DNA of 64,000 nucleotides, from contig NC_088309.1 of assembly GCF_910592395.1 (NCBI RefSeq), positions 3,660,501 through 3,724,500 on the forward strand, given 5' to 3'. Every line of letters begins with the position of its first letter. The stretch's first letter is position 1. The notes under the pieces are model-generated. The model was not told the origin of the DNA. It worked only from the letters and a program-made list of their open reading frames with translations, and did no database searches. Below, one piece after another: positions 35,701 through 48,387 of this stretch. The position numbers and the translations under genes were made by a program. This stretch comes from Lineus longissimus. Taxonomy: Eukaryota; Nemertea; Pilidiophora; Heteronemertea; Lineidae.

Positions 35701-38700
35701 TCAACTTGGTAGGATATTATGGGCGCAGATGAAGGCTGGCCAAGAGATCAACAAACAAGACTGTCTTGCTGAATTTATCAAGGTATGCGATACTCGAGAA
35801 CGATCTCGCCTGCAACTCCTTTGAGACAAATACCCAAAGGAGTTGCAGGTGTGTTGATAGAAGTGCACCTTGCTTCACACTTTCATGTTACAAATATCAT
35901 TTGCCTTCGAACCTTCTTTGACAGCGATGATGAACTTTGTCTGCAAAATCATTTTATATTCAGCCTTTGTCTCATGAGAGAAGTATAACAATCGAAAAAT
36001 TACAGTTTCTCTAAAGAGCATTTATTGTTCATTTTCCAGGCTGCCAAACTTGATCCATACTACAGTGACACGTTCCTTTATCTCGGCCACTACTACAGCA
36101 CTATTGGCAATGATAAACAAAGGGCGAGCAGGTGTTACCAGAAGTCTTACGACCTGAAGGGAACCAGTGATGAAGTGGGTATCGCCCTTGTCGATTGTTT
36201 GAATGCAATTGGAGAGGAAAGTACTGCCTTGAAGGTTTTGACATCAGTGACTAGTCAAGCAAGTGCTGGAAGGTCAGTAAAATTGATGTTACCTCTGTGA
36301 CGGAACCTTAATACTGCGATCAAAAGAATCAAGGAGGCCAGGCCCTAACCGCAGACCTTACAGTCTGATTAATCGCTTCTTGCAAGTGTTCTTCTTGAAG
36401 CAGTTGGGTTAGCTTTGGCAAAGGTCTGAATTTACGGTAGCTTCGAATTTCATATCGAGAATTTACATGTATAACCTCACTTGATCAAGGGAGATCTTTA
36501 GTTTATTTGAATGTTGACCCATTATTTCAGCGCAAAGTGGGCTTGGCTGCGACTTGGTCTGCATCACTTGAAGTTCAATGACCCAACAACTGCTGTGACG
36601 TGTCTACAGTCCGCACTGAGAGCTGACCCAAATGACTAGTAAGTGGGTCTAAAATCTTGTTTTCAAAGAAATGTTATCTTTCTATCAACCAGCCAGGAGT
36701 TTGTGGAGCACATAGTTTAATAATGAAGCAACTTTGAGCCAGTTATCATCAAAGTTAACTTCAAAGAAAGTTCTTGTTTAGTCAGTCGAAAAGGGGAGAG
36801 GCAGCATGGTATCTACATGTAGCCACCCTTGAAACTTCACTGTTATAACTTTAAATCTTCCTGCGGTTGGGAGTGTAAATGTTTCCCATTTCTTAATTTT
36901 GTTTTCTAATGATGAATTTCTTTTTTCCAGTCATGGTTGGGAGTGTCTTGCTGAGGCATACCTGAGCCGAGGCAGCTTCACGGCTGCTCTGAGGACATTC
37001 ACCAAAGCCACAGAACTCTGTCCAGACTCTATGTACAGCTTGTACCAGATTGCTGCTATCAAGCAGAGGCTTGGCCTACATGCTGAGGCTGTGGTGGACT
37101 ACAACAATGTATTGGTCAAATTTCCGGATTATGTACCTGCATTGAAAGTTAAGTGTCTTGATTTGATCCAACTTTTCTTCATCGAGTAGTGAACTTTTCT
37201 ACGTATGAAATGTCTGGGAAATAACTTGTATTTTAACCCTTTGGTTTTGTCTGTTCCCAGTGGTTTGCCAGAAACGCCGCAGATTTAAGTGTTATCCTTT
37301 CATGTTTCAAATTTGCTTTCAGGCCTCGGTGAAACACAGGTCAATCTTGCTGGTTCAGCGCTTCATTCATATTTCAATAGAAAAGCTGTTGATCTCTGTG
37401 AGGAGGCTGTTTGGAACCTGACGAGAGCTGCTACACACCGGCCGGACCTGGCATGTCTCTGGAAGCTGATGGCTGATGCATGTACAATGGTGGCACCAGT
37501 GTCTTCCAGTACTGGAATGTGAGTTGACAGGAGTAGTCACCTTTCCCAATGGAGAAGCAATGGCTTCTGCTCCAGCCCTTCTACCTTGACGTGCTTTTGT
37601 AAAGTGCTTTTGTGAAGACTTACATCTCATCTGGTTTCTAACTGCCCGATTCCAACACAATCTGGGGACAGCTACCTTGGTGATGTTGGAACCTAAATTA
37701 AAAGAAAAAAGGTAAAAGGAGCTGCTGACTCTGATATCTTCAGTCTCATCTTCTATATTGAAGTCTCTATTCTCATTTACAGAATGAAGTTACCAAAGAA
37801 ACTGAATTGTCCAAGCGCATCACTTGATGAATCAGTGGTCGTCGACAAATGTGAAGTGTTGGCGATTGGAGCCAAATGTTATGGATACGCCTTGAAAGTC
37901 TTGCCAGAGGATGCCTCCCTCTGGCATGACCTTGGGGTGAACTTTTACCGGCAGTCGCAGAATGTTTCATCAGAAAAAGAAGTCCAAGAATTATGTCACA
38001 AGTCGACACAGGTGTTAAAGAAGGCCATTTGTATGGATCAGAACAGGCATTTGTACTGGCTTGCACTGGGTGTGGTGTCTCTTTCATCAGGTAATTCATT
38101 TGGAACTTTGACTTGATTTTGCTGTAGAAATGTTTGAAATCTTCTCTTTAGTTCATTTAGAATGAAGAGGTTAAATGTCATCATCCTTTTACACAGAGAC
38201 CAATCTCACATCTTTTCTACAGCAAACGACTTGTGTCACAGAGGCCGCTGGTTCCTATTTATGCGGCCTATAGGCCGGAGCTGGCACTAATGCAGTCACT
38301 ATAACCTAATATAAGTTCAACTGGAAGCATTTTCAGTTTAACTGTACTTTCATTTCCTTTCAGTTATAAATGATGTTCCACTGGCACAGCATTGTTTCAT
38401 CAAGTCCATACAAGTTGAAAGTAATGTAAGTTTTCTTTAAGTAACTTCATAATGTCACCGATTGTCCTTTTCATTCAGTGAATGAAGAAAAGTCAGTTTT
38501 TTTATCTTTCTACAATGTAGAGTCTTAGAGCAAAACATGCTAAAGATTTCTTACTTGACTGAATCGCATATCTTTGTGGTAGCTCTCCGAAGTTTATTGT
38601 TATACAAAGAGCAATTCGTTGGTCCATCAGAAACCCTCATGACCTATGCCCCTCTCTACTATGGATTGTAAAGCCTTAGAAATTCATATGCAATTTCATT

Positions 38701-41700
38701 CCAGAATGTCATGGCATGGACCAATCTAGGAGTCTTATATCTGAAACACGGTAAAATTGAGGTATACATTCTTTATTACATGTTATTTCTTTCAAATAAA
38801 ACTTCCTCTTGTAACTATACCACAAAAAAGGATGTCATGCATTGGTAGTTTCTATTTTCTGATAAGCTTCAAGGCATTTCATTTTGAAAATCAATACTGT
38901 AATGATCACAAAAATTTCACAGTTTGCTCTGGTGGGAATAGGCATACATGAAATTGATTGACAAAGTTCCTTACTTCTCATTAATGGAAGTGTTTTCTCG
39001 ATTTCAGCTTGCCCATGAGGCATTCAAGGTAGCCCAGTCTGTTGATCCAGCATACGTGCAATGCTGGATCGGTCAAGCGCTCATTGCGGAGACTGTCGGT
39101 CACGATGATGCTATGGACCTGTTCCGCCACACAAGTGGACTCTCTGTGCATGTGAGTAGAACAAATGCTTTAAAGATTTGAACATTTTGAGGTCACTTCA
39201 GTGGGAAATTGCCAGACTGTGGTGTCAAGTATCAGTCTGTGTTAACCCTGGCATGTTCCTTAGCCACTCCACCCCTGAAACTTTATACTCAGTCACGGTG
39301 CCTGGATCATTTACTTGGCTACTAGGATCGAGTGAATTATCACCCATCGGAGGGAAACAATCAATTCCCATCTTGTTTTGGGACGATCAAGTTTGGATGG
39401 AAATGTTGGCCATGTGGTCCGAGTTGGCTTTATTTTGATGTGCGTATTTTCTTTAACTGTACTCTACTTTATCATGTCTATCCTTTGTTAATTCTACTTT
39501 TTCCTTTATTGATTCTAGGTTGAGAGTGGTATTGGCTATGCCAGTTGGGTTTGCTCAGCCCTCCAAGGCACATTTAAGCTCAGTGAGGACCTCTATGCCT
39601 ATTGTATTGAAAGGATGGGAGCTGTACCAACTGCTTGTGATGCAATGGCTAAATACTGCGGTAAGAATCAATTTGAGGGGAATTTGATAACAAAGTATCT
39701 GCTCTTGATTGTAAGATTTGTTGGGACCACAATGTTAAGATTATTGGCCTGCATGATGTGAGTGTGAATTTTGCTGTTTAGAACAAGTTTTGAACTTCTA
39801 CACATGTTGTGAGGCTGTTTACTTGTATTTCCAGATCGAGTGTGTACGAACCCTGCAGCCTTTACTATCTATGGCATGTTATTGGAAAGACAGGGACTTC
39901 TCAGATCTGCGCTAAATTCATATGCGAGGTAAGGCATTGTATGGTGCTGTCTGGCATAGAATACATGTATCTGTCTTTGGTTTAGGGTTGATTTCGGGAG
40001 GACTGTAAAATGAGTGTAGTACAAATCTAATATTGCTTCATTGACAGTATAGCTTTCCAAAGCTGTATTACATGTTACCAAATTGTTCTTCCAGTGCTGT
40101 CAAGTTACTGGAGTCAGCGGATGATATGTTGCATTTGAACATGGCTAGGTCAAATTATGGACGCATCCTTTGGTAAGAACTTCCCCACAATGTTGTTTTC
40201 TCCTCACTTGCAAAATTTCAAGGACAATAGCAAAAACTGTATCATCGCATCGATACTACAGTCAATTCCTTGAGAAAATGACACTGCATGCAAAATGTGT
40301 TTGAGCAGGTCTTTCAAATCGCCAGAGTAGTGACATCAACAGTTGTTGTTAGGTCAATATCATGTGTAAAATCAAAACAGACGTTATAATATTACTGTCC
40401 ATCTGCTTCTTTTAGTGCTCTTGGTTCAGCAGATGAAGCCGTGAAACAGTATCAAGCCATCAGTCCTTTAGAGAGCTTTGAGGATGTGTGTGGACTGGCC
40501 TTGAGCTACTACAAGGCAGGGAGCTGGGAGGACAGTTCTAATGGTGAGTCGATCATTCTTGGTCAGGTTTTTTCAATTTCTACTTTGAATTGCCTTTAGA
40601 CTGTCTGATGTTGAACAAGATACACTCCACTGATCTGAGATCCAGAATGGAACAAAAGGTACATGTAAAGCAAACACATTAGTCCAGTGATATGAGTTTC
40701 TTTTTAATGAAAATTTAGGCCTCTTTCATTTACACTTTCAAACCTCTGATGCTGAAAGGATAGTTCCTGAAGACTTTCTTTTGTATACAGCTTACACCCA
40801 GGCAATTGAGTTGGCCACATCAGATGAAGACAAGTCCCATGTCTTTGCTGCCCTTGGTATGGTATCTTACAAACTGAGAGATGTAGAGCGTGCAAAGACT
40901 GCTCTGTTTAGATGGTAAGCATCAAAGCACTTGTTCTTTTGAAAAGTTATGGATTCGATTTATTTCAACTCTGTCCTTCAAAGCCCTTCCCCTCAAAAGG
41001 TCAAAAAGGGGGTATGGCATATTGGCATAACAGTAGGCTAAGCACTTCGTGGATTGTCATTTAGAAGTATTGACTCAAAGTGTGGTACAAAAAATGCTAA
41101 GTCACAAACATGTTCCTTTGTTTCAGCTCACAGACCAGTAAACCATCTATACCAGGCCTACTGGCTCTGTGCAGTATTGGCCTGCTGCAGTCCGATTCTA
41201 CCCTGGTGGCTGCTGTCCTTCAAGAACTTGAAAAGTTGACTCAAATTCCTTCAGATCATCTTGTTGATGTGACATACCTTACTGCCACACTTTATGTCCT
41301 CATGGTATGTTATACATAAATATCCATCTTTCGTAACATATTTAGCCTATTGCAATATCATGCCTTGATGTTGGTCACTGTACATACATTTGCCATTCTC
41401 AAACTCAAAAGTCTAGCCATTAAATGTAATAAGAGTGAATCGTTGATTGAATACATGTAGCTAAGACCAAGTCATGTTTGATTCATCTCCTTTTCAGGGT
41501 GACCCTGCCACTGCAAAAAATACCATCATGAAACAGATACACCGATACCCAAATCAGCCAGAGCTTTGGATTTTACTCTCACAACACTTATCTAGTCGCA
41601 GCCCCCAAGACAGCCTTGGGGCAGCTATTTGTGCGCAAGTTGCATATTGTAAAGACAACACACTTAAGGTAAGATCTGAAGATGTATCTATCAGTTCTTC

Positions 41701-43883
41701 ATGGGCAATTTTTACGCTCTTTCGATTTGCAGTTGAGGCTGTGTGGCCTCTGATAGTCTTCTTATAACATTCACAGGCACTCGGGGCCAATTTGCTGCAC
41801 TCCAAGGATATAACAAGTGTAGCAAACCTCTCAAATACGTTTCACCTTCTTTCCAGGACGTATCTGCTACCATTACCAAGGGGAGCCTGACAGCTGGCTT
41901 ATTCTCACAGACGGATACAGATCAGAATGCCTTCTATACTGCACAGAAAGCACTTCATCGGAATCCACATCGCCTGGACTACCGGTGCGACATGCTAGCA
42001 GCCCTCTTTGGTGAGACTATGGTTCAACAAAGCCGTGGTACTGCTAACAAGTCTATGATGAATCTACTGATAGCCTACAGTAAAGGACTGTTACAAATAG
42101 GTAAGGTCTTATGTTTTCACAACTGTCTCTCGAATTCTATAAGAATCCAGCTTTGCTGACAGAATTGATCCGAGTTTATGCCGTGTCCTCCACATTGCTG
42201 AAAACAAACAATGTTAAAGTTTAACCAGTCGGATGAAAAGACGAGATTCCATTACTCTCAATGCTTAGCGTTATATTTTATTGCAATTCCAGCGGAAAAT
42301 GAGATGGGAAGCAACCCAAGTCCCGAGTCGACTGCCGTCCATCTTTGGTGTGTTAAACATTACATCCTTGCTCTGATGTGTGCCGGCAAATTGGATCAAG
42401 CAAAAGCTATGACAGAAGCTGTGAGTTGAAAGCTAGAAAATATCCTGTATTTGCTTTAAATGGTCGTTTTCAGCCAGTCTTTTGTTGATTCTTGATCCTA
42501 AACTACATTGGTGACAAACTTGCACTGTTAACAGTGTATGAAGCACAGTGCGGCTTGTGTGCCTTGTTCGGGCAGCAGGGGTTACAGGTAGACAGGGCTT
42601 GTATCAAGGGCATTGTGCCCTGCTATGCCACTATCTGAACCACATAATGCAGGTCATCCTCAAGAATCAGACCGTTTATGATGTCCCTGTTTTATTTCAG
42701 GCTCTTTCTCTGTACCAGGATGCTGATCTACCAACATTGCTTGCAGTTTCTAAAAACTTCATGTTGGATATCTCAAATATTTCTGACCAGGGATCATATT
42801 CGGTGAAGGTGAGTATACGAAGCAACCAAGATCATGCTAAAGAGGCTAGAGGTACATTTATACAGGTAGATATTTCACCTCCTGGCTTACACTCGAGGAC
42901 GACTCCCCATGTACCTCATTTTCATTCAGTACCTTGACTCAACAGACATAGCCATTTGAGTGAGATTCAGTAACACAGGTGCAGAAATTCAAAATTGTAC
43001 AAACAAGCATTGCACTAATCAGATCCACATTTCACATTTCTTTCTTTTTATTTCAGCTGGCTGTGGAATATTATCTCTCCAGGGGCCTCCTGGATGAAGT
43101 GGAAGCATTACTCAAGCAGGCCATTCAGTCCAGTCCCCACAAGAAAGATAAACTTGGTGCACTTCTTCAGTTTCAACATTTGTCATATCGGCAGATATTA
43201 GTAAGTGGTCTCTCTCGGATGTCCCTACTCTCGCAAATTACATGCTGGTCTAACATGTCCAAAAGTTAAATAGGGTTGAAAAGTAGGTAGCTTTACATAG
43301 ATTACCCTTGAACTTTTTGATCAAAAACATTTCAGCCTCCTCAGGTTTATAAGTTGCTGTACTTTTTCAGGGACGAGGTCCTCCAAAATGGTCGTCCGTC
43401 TTCATGGATGCAGCCGCAGAGGTGCTACGTATCGATCCAAACTCATCTGTCTCACATCTGATGCGCGGACTGGTCCGATTCAAACAAACAGGCATGAGGT
43501 AAATGTGATCATCATCTTCATTGGCATTGGACGATAGTTTCATGGTCCATAATCGAGCCTTTGTCCTACAGAAAAGGGATCACATACTTGTACAGAAGAT
43601 GTCCGCCGTGTAAAAGTTGACAGACGTGACAAAAGACAAACAAAATAATCTGCAATCGAGTTATCATGCACTGATGAATTTGTCCATCATCCCCTGGATG
43701 TCCACATCCTGGGCTCCTTGGTTTGCTACTTAAGGCAACAATTTTCCTTGTTTTTGCAGGGTTGCGAAGAGGCATTTCGTTGATGTTGCGAAAGGAGACC
43801 ATGGCAGTCTTGGCCAAGCAGGAAGGATTGCTGAGGAAATTCTTGCAGAACATGCTCCAAGCAAGAGCAATGAGAATAATTAA
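32712..43883 (+). CDS. SKIC3: SKI complex subunit SKI3 / TTC37
   Basis: The TPR scaffold of the cytoplasmic SKI complex, which feeds RNA to the exosome. The start [20 protein letters not shown] closely resembles vertebrate TTC37, and TPR-like helical pairs recur throughout. Coding exons: 32712-32798, 33135-33370, 33582-33654, 33955-34173, 34269-34383, 34596-34990, 35184-35371, 35653-35782, 36040-36272, 36531-36638, 36931-37147, 37323-37518, 37783-38090, 38364-38425, 38705-38761, 39008-39151, 39519-39660, 39835-39928, 40095-40172, 40416-40543, 40791-40914, 41127-41304, 41498-41668, 41857-42100, 42293-42420, 42701-42808, 43057-43200, 43371-43498, 43760-43883. Phases agree at every junction except 11/12, which is one base short. 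About 1,519 residues against 1,564 in human. An acceptor at 32,706 implies an upstream non-coding exon. Confidence 0.95.
35809..35849. repeat. Perfect 15-bp hairpin in a SKIC3 intron
   Basis: CCTGCAACTCCTTTG, an 11-base loop, then CAAAGGAGTTGCAGG, inside the intron between coding exons 8 and 9. The stem has no mismatches. It may be remnant foldback DNA or a structured intronic RNA. Confidence 0.9.
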
Positions 43884-44123
43884 GCCAACTTATCGTTGGA
43901 TTTTTCTTTGTACTTTATGCCTTGGACTTTGTTTAGAACAAGTAAAGGAATATCAAACGTTTGTGTGTATGTACTTAATGGATGGCCCTATGTGGACAGA
44001 CTAGGGGCTAGGAGACTGTGAACATGCAGTTGAATTCAAGAACGGTGCTGATCAGGACTCATTCTAAACCTCAACTGGAACAATCTCCATGTATTCTGCT
44101 TACTTACTGCATTCAATTCGCTC

Positions 44124-44129
44124 AATAAA
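44124..44129 (+). terminator. Poly(A) signal of SKIC3
   Basis: AATAAA 240 bp after the SKIC3 stop codon, the first canonical hexamer downstream. The 3' UTR is therefore probably about 260 nt. Confidence 0.7.
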
Positions 44130-45464
44130 ATCACATATTGTCAAGAATGGCTTTTTCATTTGCACAGCCCACCAAAATGTTCTTTGAGACATATATACAT
44201 GGGAAAGAAGGCCACTTGAAAATGACACATTGCGTGGATTTACATGTAGACTTGAATACATGTATGTCATTTGAGAAAAGGGTGGCAGAGGCAGACCTAT
44301 TCAATTAGAAGTGACCATAGCTTGTAGAACTCTTAGAAGAGATGTGTATTGGCATGACCATTGCCACTCGAAGAGGCATTCAATAGGTTAAGAAGACCAG
44401 GGGGCAGATTGATGCTTTGTGATGGTGGCACAGGCAGACCGATCAATGTATTGTGTCCTATCAAAGGCCTTGGTCATTGGTGTTTGAGATGGAAAATACT
44501 TCAGGCTTTGTTCCGATTGCAGGAGTCCCTGGTGTCTTAACCAAGAACCACCAGCTTTGATGGCAAATGTTCACTTGGAGACATTTTAGAATTGAAATTC
44601 GTATTGCGCTGTTGGTTGGTCCTTCATTGCCTTTTCAGGATCATTCAGGTACACCTCCGAATACGTCCAAAACCCTCCGCTGGTGCAGCGGGTTCCCAAG
44701 TGGTCCTGATGAGAGGACCAAGGGCTGGCAGCTGGGGGTCAATTCCTAACAATGTGGTCACCAATCAGATTGCAATGAGGTGCCTGCATGCAGGACAGAT
44801 TCAGTGGGTTTACGTCACTGTACTGTGTTGCCTTTTGGATGGACATAAAGGCGCATCAAAGGGTTGTGACTGCATACTCCTATTAGATTGTGATGAGAAT
44901 CCCATAAGTTGTGACTGGGACTGGTCATTTTGCCAATAGTACCATGGCTGGTATGCTAAGGTAGAATGGTACCACTGAGGCACTTCCTGGTGGATTCAGT
45001 TGGCTCCTACATGTATGCCAATGAGCAAGAGCACATGTGGAACACTGATGTGATTTGTTCAACATTTACATGTAGTTGGCATTCTTGACACAACTGATGA
45101 TCTATTTTCATTGTATAGGACAGCTCCAGCCAAGCGATTTGGTTTGGTCTCACACACAAACTGGTACCAGTTTGGTAGTGACAAATACACAAAACAAAAC
45201 TTCAAGTATTACATGTAGGATATGTATATTTAAGAAATGTACAAAATTACAGTTCATGTAATGAAAATGCAACTCTTATTCAATGGATCTGTGACCAACA
45301 TACAATGTAGTATACTCCGTTATGGCAGTCGAACTCAGATCTTTATCAGATAGTCTAACACTAATTTTCCTGATAAGTTTTCACTATCTTCAGTCCCAGA
45401 TTAGTCCTAGAATCTGCTATAAATGCTTCCAGTCTGTAAAGTTTATGATTCCCTAAAGTCTGCC
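44130..45464. other. Tail-to-tail spacer between SKIC3 and RFC2
   Basis: No gene supported. It holds several TACATGTA octamers (for example near 45,008) and chance frames of 60-115 codons. The RFC2 3' UTR must lie at its right end. Confidence 0.5.
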
Positions 45465-48374
45465 TCACTGTTGATGAGAGCCAGGCGCAGATGATATTTT
45501 ACAAAGTCTTGCTAACATTCCAGATAGTTGCAGAAGAGAATTTACACCGTCTGCTATCCTCTGATGAGTAAGGCCAATTTCCTAAAATACAAGCAGAAAA
45601 AAACAGATAAGACTAGTCAACATGTCGGAGACAAGACTAACCCTTATCACTTTGGTTTATAACCAAAATCAATATTTGGTCCAGTTTAAAGTATCGTTAC
45701 TGATACAAGTGTCTGCCCAGGTGCCTACAAAACAATTGAAAAATGTTATCAGGCTTGTTTCAGAGAGAAGAGGATAACAAGCATACTCCATGCAGACAAA
45801 GGGAAAACACATCTCCCGAGAGTTTTGCACTTCTAATTTTTCAAAATATCTCAAAATTTCTGAAACCAGTAATGGTTATACTGAACTTACCTTGATGAAT
45901 TCCAATTTTAGAAATTCTGGCATAGTGTGATTTTTGCAGACTCTGAACACAATCGCAATGATATCCTCCGGTGCATATCCCAACCTCCACAGATGTGCCA
46001 TGACCTTGTAGCTCTCGTCAATGTTGCCATTCACGCAGTGCTGTAACATGTCTTTTATCAGCATGGGATGTGGTTCATCACACACCTGAAACGAAGGAGG
46101 ATTCAGTTCAGTGGAAACTCCCTCAGCAGACATCACTCTATCAAGGACACCCTCTAATACAGACACCAGCTGTGGTCCCACATTGTGCGACTGTCTCGTG
46201 CAGAATGCATTTCATATACTGTACATACCTTGAACACATTTTCACTATTCACATGGCCGAACCCCTGGAAAGTTGACTGCGTATTGTTTATGGCCTGAAA
46301 ATGAAAGAAGCAATTTAGTTGTGGTACTGCACTTAACCAAATCAGAATGGCTAGGCCACACATGATGTGACATTTCTAAAATTTATCAATTTCCCCAAAC
46401 TATGACACAAATGCTACAGGTATGATCAGAAATTATTAACTGAGAGGTTTCTTTTTTCTACAGTTTGTAACTTTTCAGAAATTTCTGAGGGATGAACTCA
46501 GCAACAGATATCGCTGTCATCCTTAGAGACTTATTCTACCTGTCTCATATCTCCTTGAGCTGTGAATATGATTGCCTCCATTCCATCATCGGTATAGCTG
46601 ACACCCTCTTTCTCAATTATCTCAAGCAGACGATGTAACACTTGTGCGTCTGTTAACTTGCTGTACCGCAGGACTGCACATCTTGACTGGATAGGTTCTG
46701 AAGAGAATGTGTCGGGAAAAGAACATTAGATTATGAAGTGGTAGTGGCATCTAACTTTTAATCAAAGGGGTGTGGCTTTCTTCTGACACAATTATGAAAT
46801 GTCAGAGCAACTTACCTATAATTTTATCTGATGCATTGCATGCAAGTGCAAATCTTGTTGTTTTTGAATAAATTTCCATGGTACGTCGTAGAGCTTGCTG
46901 GGCACCATCAGTCATACTAGAAGAGAAAGGTGAAATTAGGGTTCACATCAGTTGCACTCAAATTGCCGTTTTCTCTGGGAACACGGTAGCTACAGTGGAA
47001 CCTCCCTTAGCGGACACCTCTCTTTTAAGGACAACCTCTCTATTAAGGACACTAGTTTTGGTCCCAAATTGGTTGTTTCCACTCAATTTGACCTCTACAA
47101 TCAGGACACCTCTCCAATAAGGAGAGCACTTGTCAGTCCCAAGGGTGTCCTTATTAGAGAGGTTCTACTGTATTTTGTTTTTCCGAGTTCTGTGGCATTC
47201 CCCACAATGAAGATATTGTCCTTTCATGAAATCTCCTAATAGCTGGTCAAACCTACCTGTCAGCTTCATCAAGAATAATGACCTTGTGTTTCCCTTTTGG
47301 CAATGTAACTTTCTGCTGTGCAAACATTTTGATCTTGTTCCTAACAACATCTATTCCTCTGTCATTTGAGGCATTCAATTCCAAAACTGCATCCTTGTAG
47401 GATGGGCCAAGTAATGTCCTTGCCAAACACAAAATACTGGTGGTTTTACCAGTTCCAGGAGGACCCTTGTATGAAATAAACATGGAAAGATTAGGACTTA
47501 CAAATATGTCTACATTTATCACAAGGTAAAAGATTCAGCTAAATTTAACGTCTTTGACAGGGACTTGGGGATCAATCTTAGTCGTTGAGTTCTCTTCTTT
47601 TCTATCACCAGTTCGCAAGGATTGGATGTGACAATGTCTCTAGTTTCAAACCTTAGACAAAATTAATACCAATTTCACACGATGGCAAACTTAGGTTTAC
47701 TGGCAGAGGATATTTCGACCAAGCTGTCTTATCTACTTACAGCTATGATGAGATTGGGTACATTCCCTTCCTTGGAAAATACACCAAGGCGACTGATCGT
47801 TTCTTCATTACCCACAACATCGGTCAGGACTGTAGGGCGATACTTCTCCAACCTTTGGAAATAAAAGTCAAGTCAATCTTGGAAGACATGTGAATAGGCC
47901 TTATCGACAAAGACAAAAGGTCGATTTAAACAAAGCCAACACGGCATATTTCAGCCCCACTCCTCTCTCCAGTCCGACCAGTCAGTGTCAGACTAATGTC
48001 ATTGTCATTGTCAAGACTGATGTCAGAATTGTAAGCTTGCCTAAGCAGATATGTATGGCTGTGTGCCCCGCAACCATCCGTAATTCTTCGACACTGACAT
48101 TCACACTGTGCGCTACTATGTACACTGTGTACTACTGCAAGTATGTGATGTAAAACTAAGGACTGAAGGCAGGGCCAGGGGTGAGGGGAGGGAAAAATTC
48201 ACTCGAGTATAAGGACAACATCATGGTGAACATTGACTTCTAACGTCCATACCATGGTAGCTCAAATCGAGGGCGATCATCAGATTTGTTTGGTTTCACT
48301 ACTACAGCATCTTTAAGGGCAGAATCTGGTGTTACTGTGTCCATCATCTCCTCTTTATTTTCTTGATCTGCCAT
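45465..48374 (-). CDS. RFC2: Replication factor C subunit 2 (clamp-loader ATPase)
   Basis: A small AAA+ subunit of the RFC clamp loader, which opens PCNA and loads it at primer ends in the nucleus; it also serves in checkpoint loaders. Eight coding exons, in transcription order: 48374-48253, 47852-47741, 47465-47257, 46916-46816, 46697-46540, 46294-46229, 46085-45891, 45581-45465. Phases agree throughout and give 359 residues (human 354). Walker A GPPGTGKT is at 79-86, Walker B ends in DEAD at 144-147, and the RFC-box SRC motif is at 186-188. ELPW followed by EKYRP near residue 40 is typical of RFC2. The start at 48,374 was chosen because the upstream Met-containing extension has no resemblance to the family. 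Introns 3 and 6 each carry a CAGTGGAA-type dispersed element. Confidence 0.97.
46108..46190 (+). repeat. CAGTGGAA-type element, diverged copy in RFC2 intron 6
   Basis: TCAGTGGAAACTCCCTCAGC, then CAAGGACACCCTCTAATACAG and TGTGGTCCCACATTG. The order matches the left half of the 46,991 element (start motif, GGACAC blocks, TTTTGGTCCCAAATT), so it appears truncated and decayed. Confidence 0.6.
46991..47172 (+). repeat. CAGTGGAACC-type element, full copy in RFC2 intron 3
   Basis: The left end TACAGTGGAACCTCCCTTAG and the right end, reversed, TACAGTAGAACCTCTCTAAT are inverted repeats of about 28 bp that both run into GGACAC. The interior repeats AAGGACAC-like blocks and contains GGTCCCAAATT. At 182 bp it has no coding capacity. 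It is the best-preserved copy in the window and defines the termini of the family. Confidence 0.8.
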
Positions 48375-48379
48375 GATGG

Positions 48380-48387
48380 TTTCCCGC
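48380..48387 (-). promoter_or_regulatory. E2F-type site beside the RFC2 start codon
   Basis: GCGGGAAA on the minus strand, equal to TTTCCCGC on plus, five bases upstream of the RFC2 ATG. It matches the E2F consensus TTTSSCGC. S-phase genes including RFC subunits are known E2F targets in animals, so a role in cell-cycle expression is plausible, but the site was found by eye only. Confidence 0.45.

Noticed and set aside
41777-41889. Frameshift in SKIC3 exon 24
   Set aside because: The apparent shift vanishes if the strong acceptor at 41,856 is used, which keeps phase with exon 23.
44592-44939. 115-codon plus-strand ORF between SKIC3 and RFC2
   Set aside because: No family resemblance, low-complexity Cys/Leu-rich composition, and it lies beyond the SKIC3 poly(A) signal.
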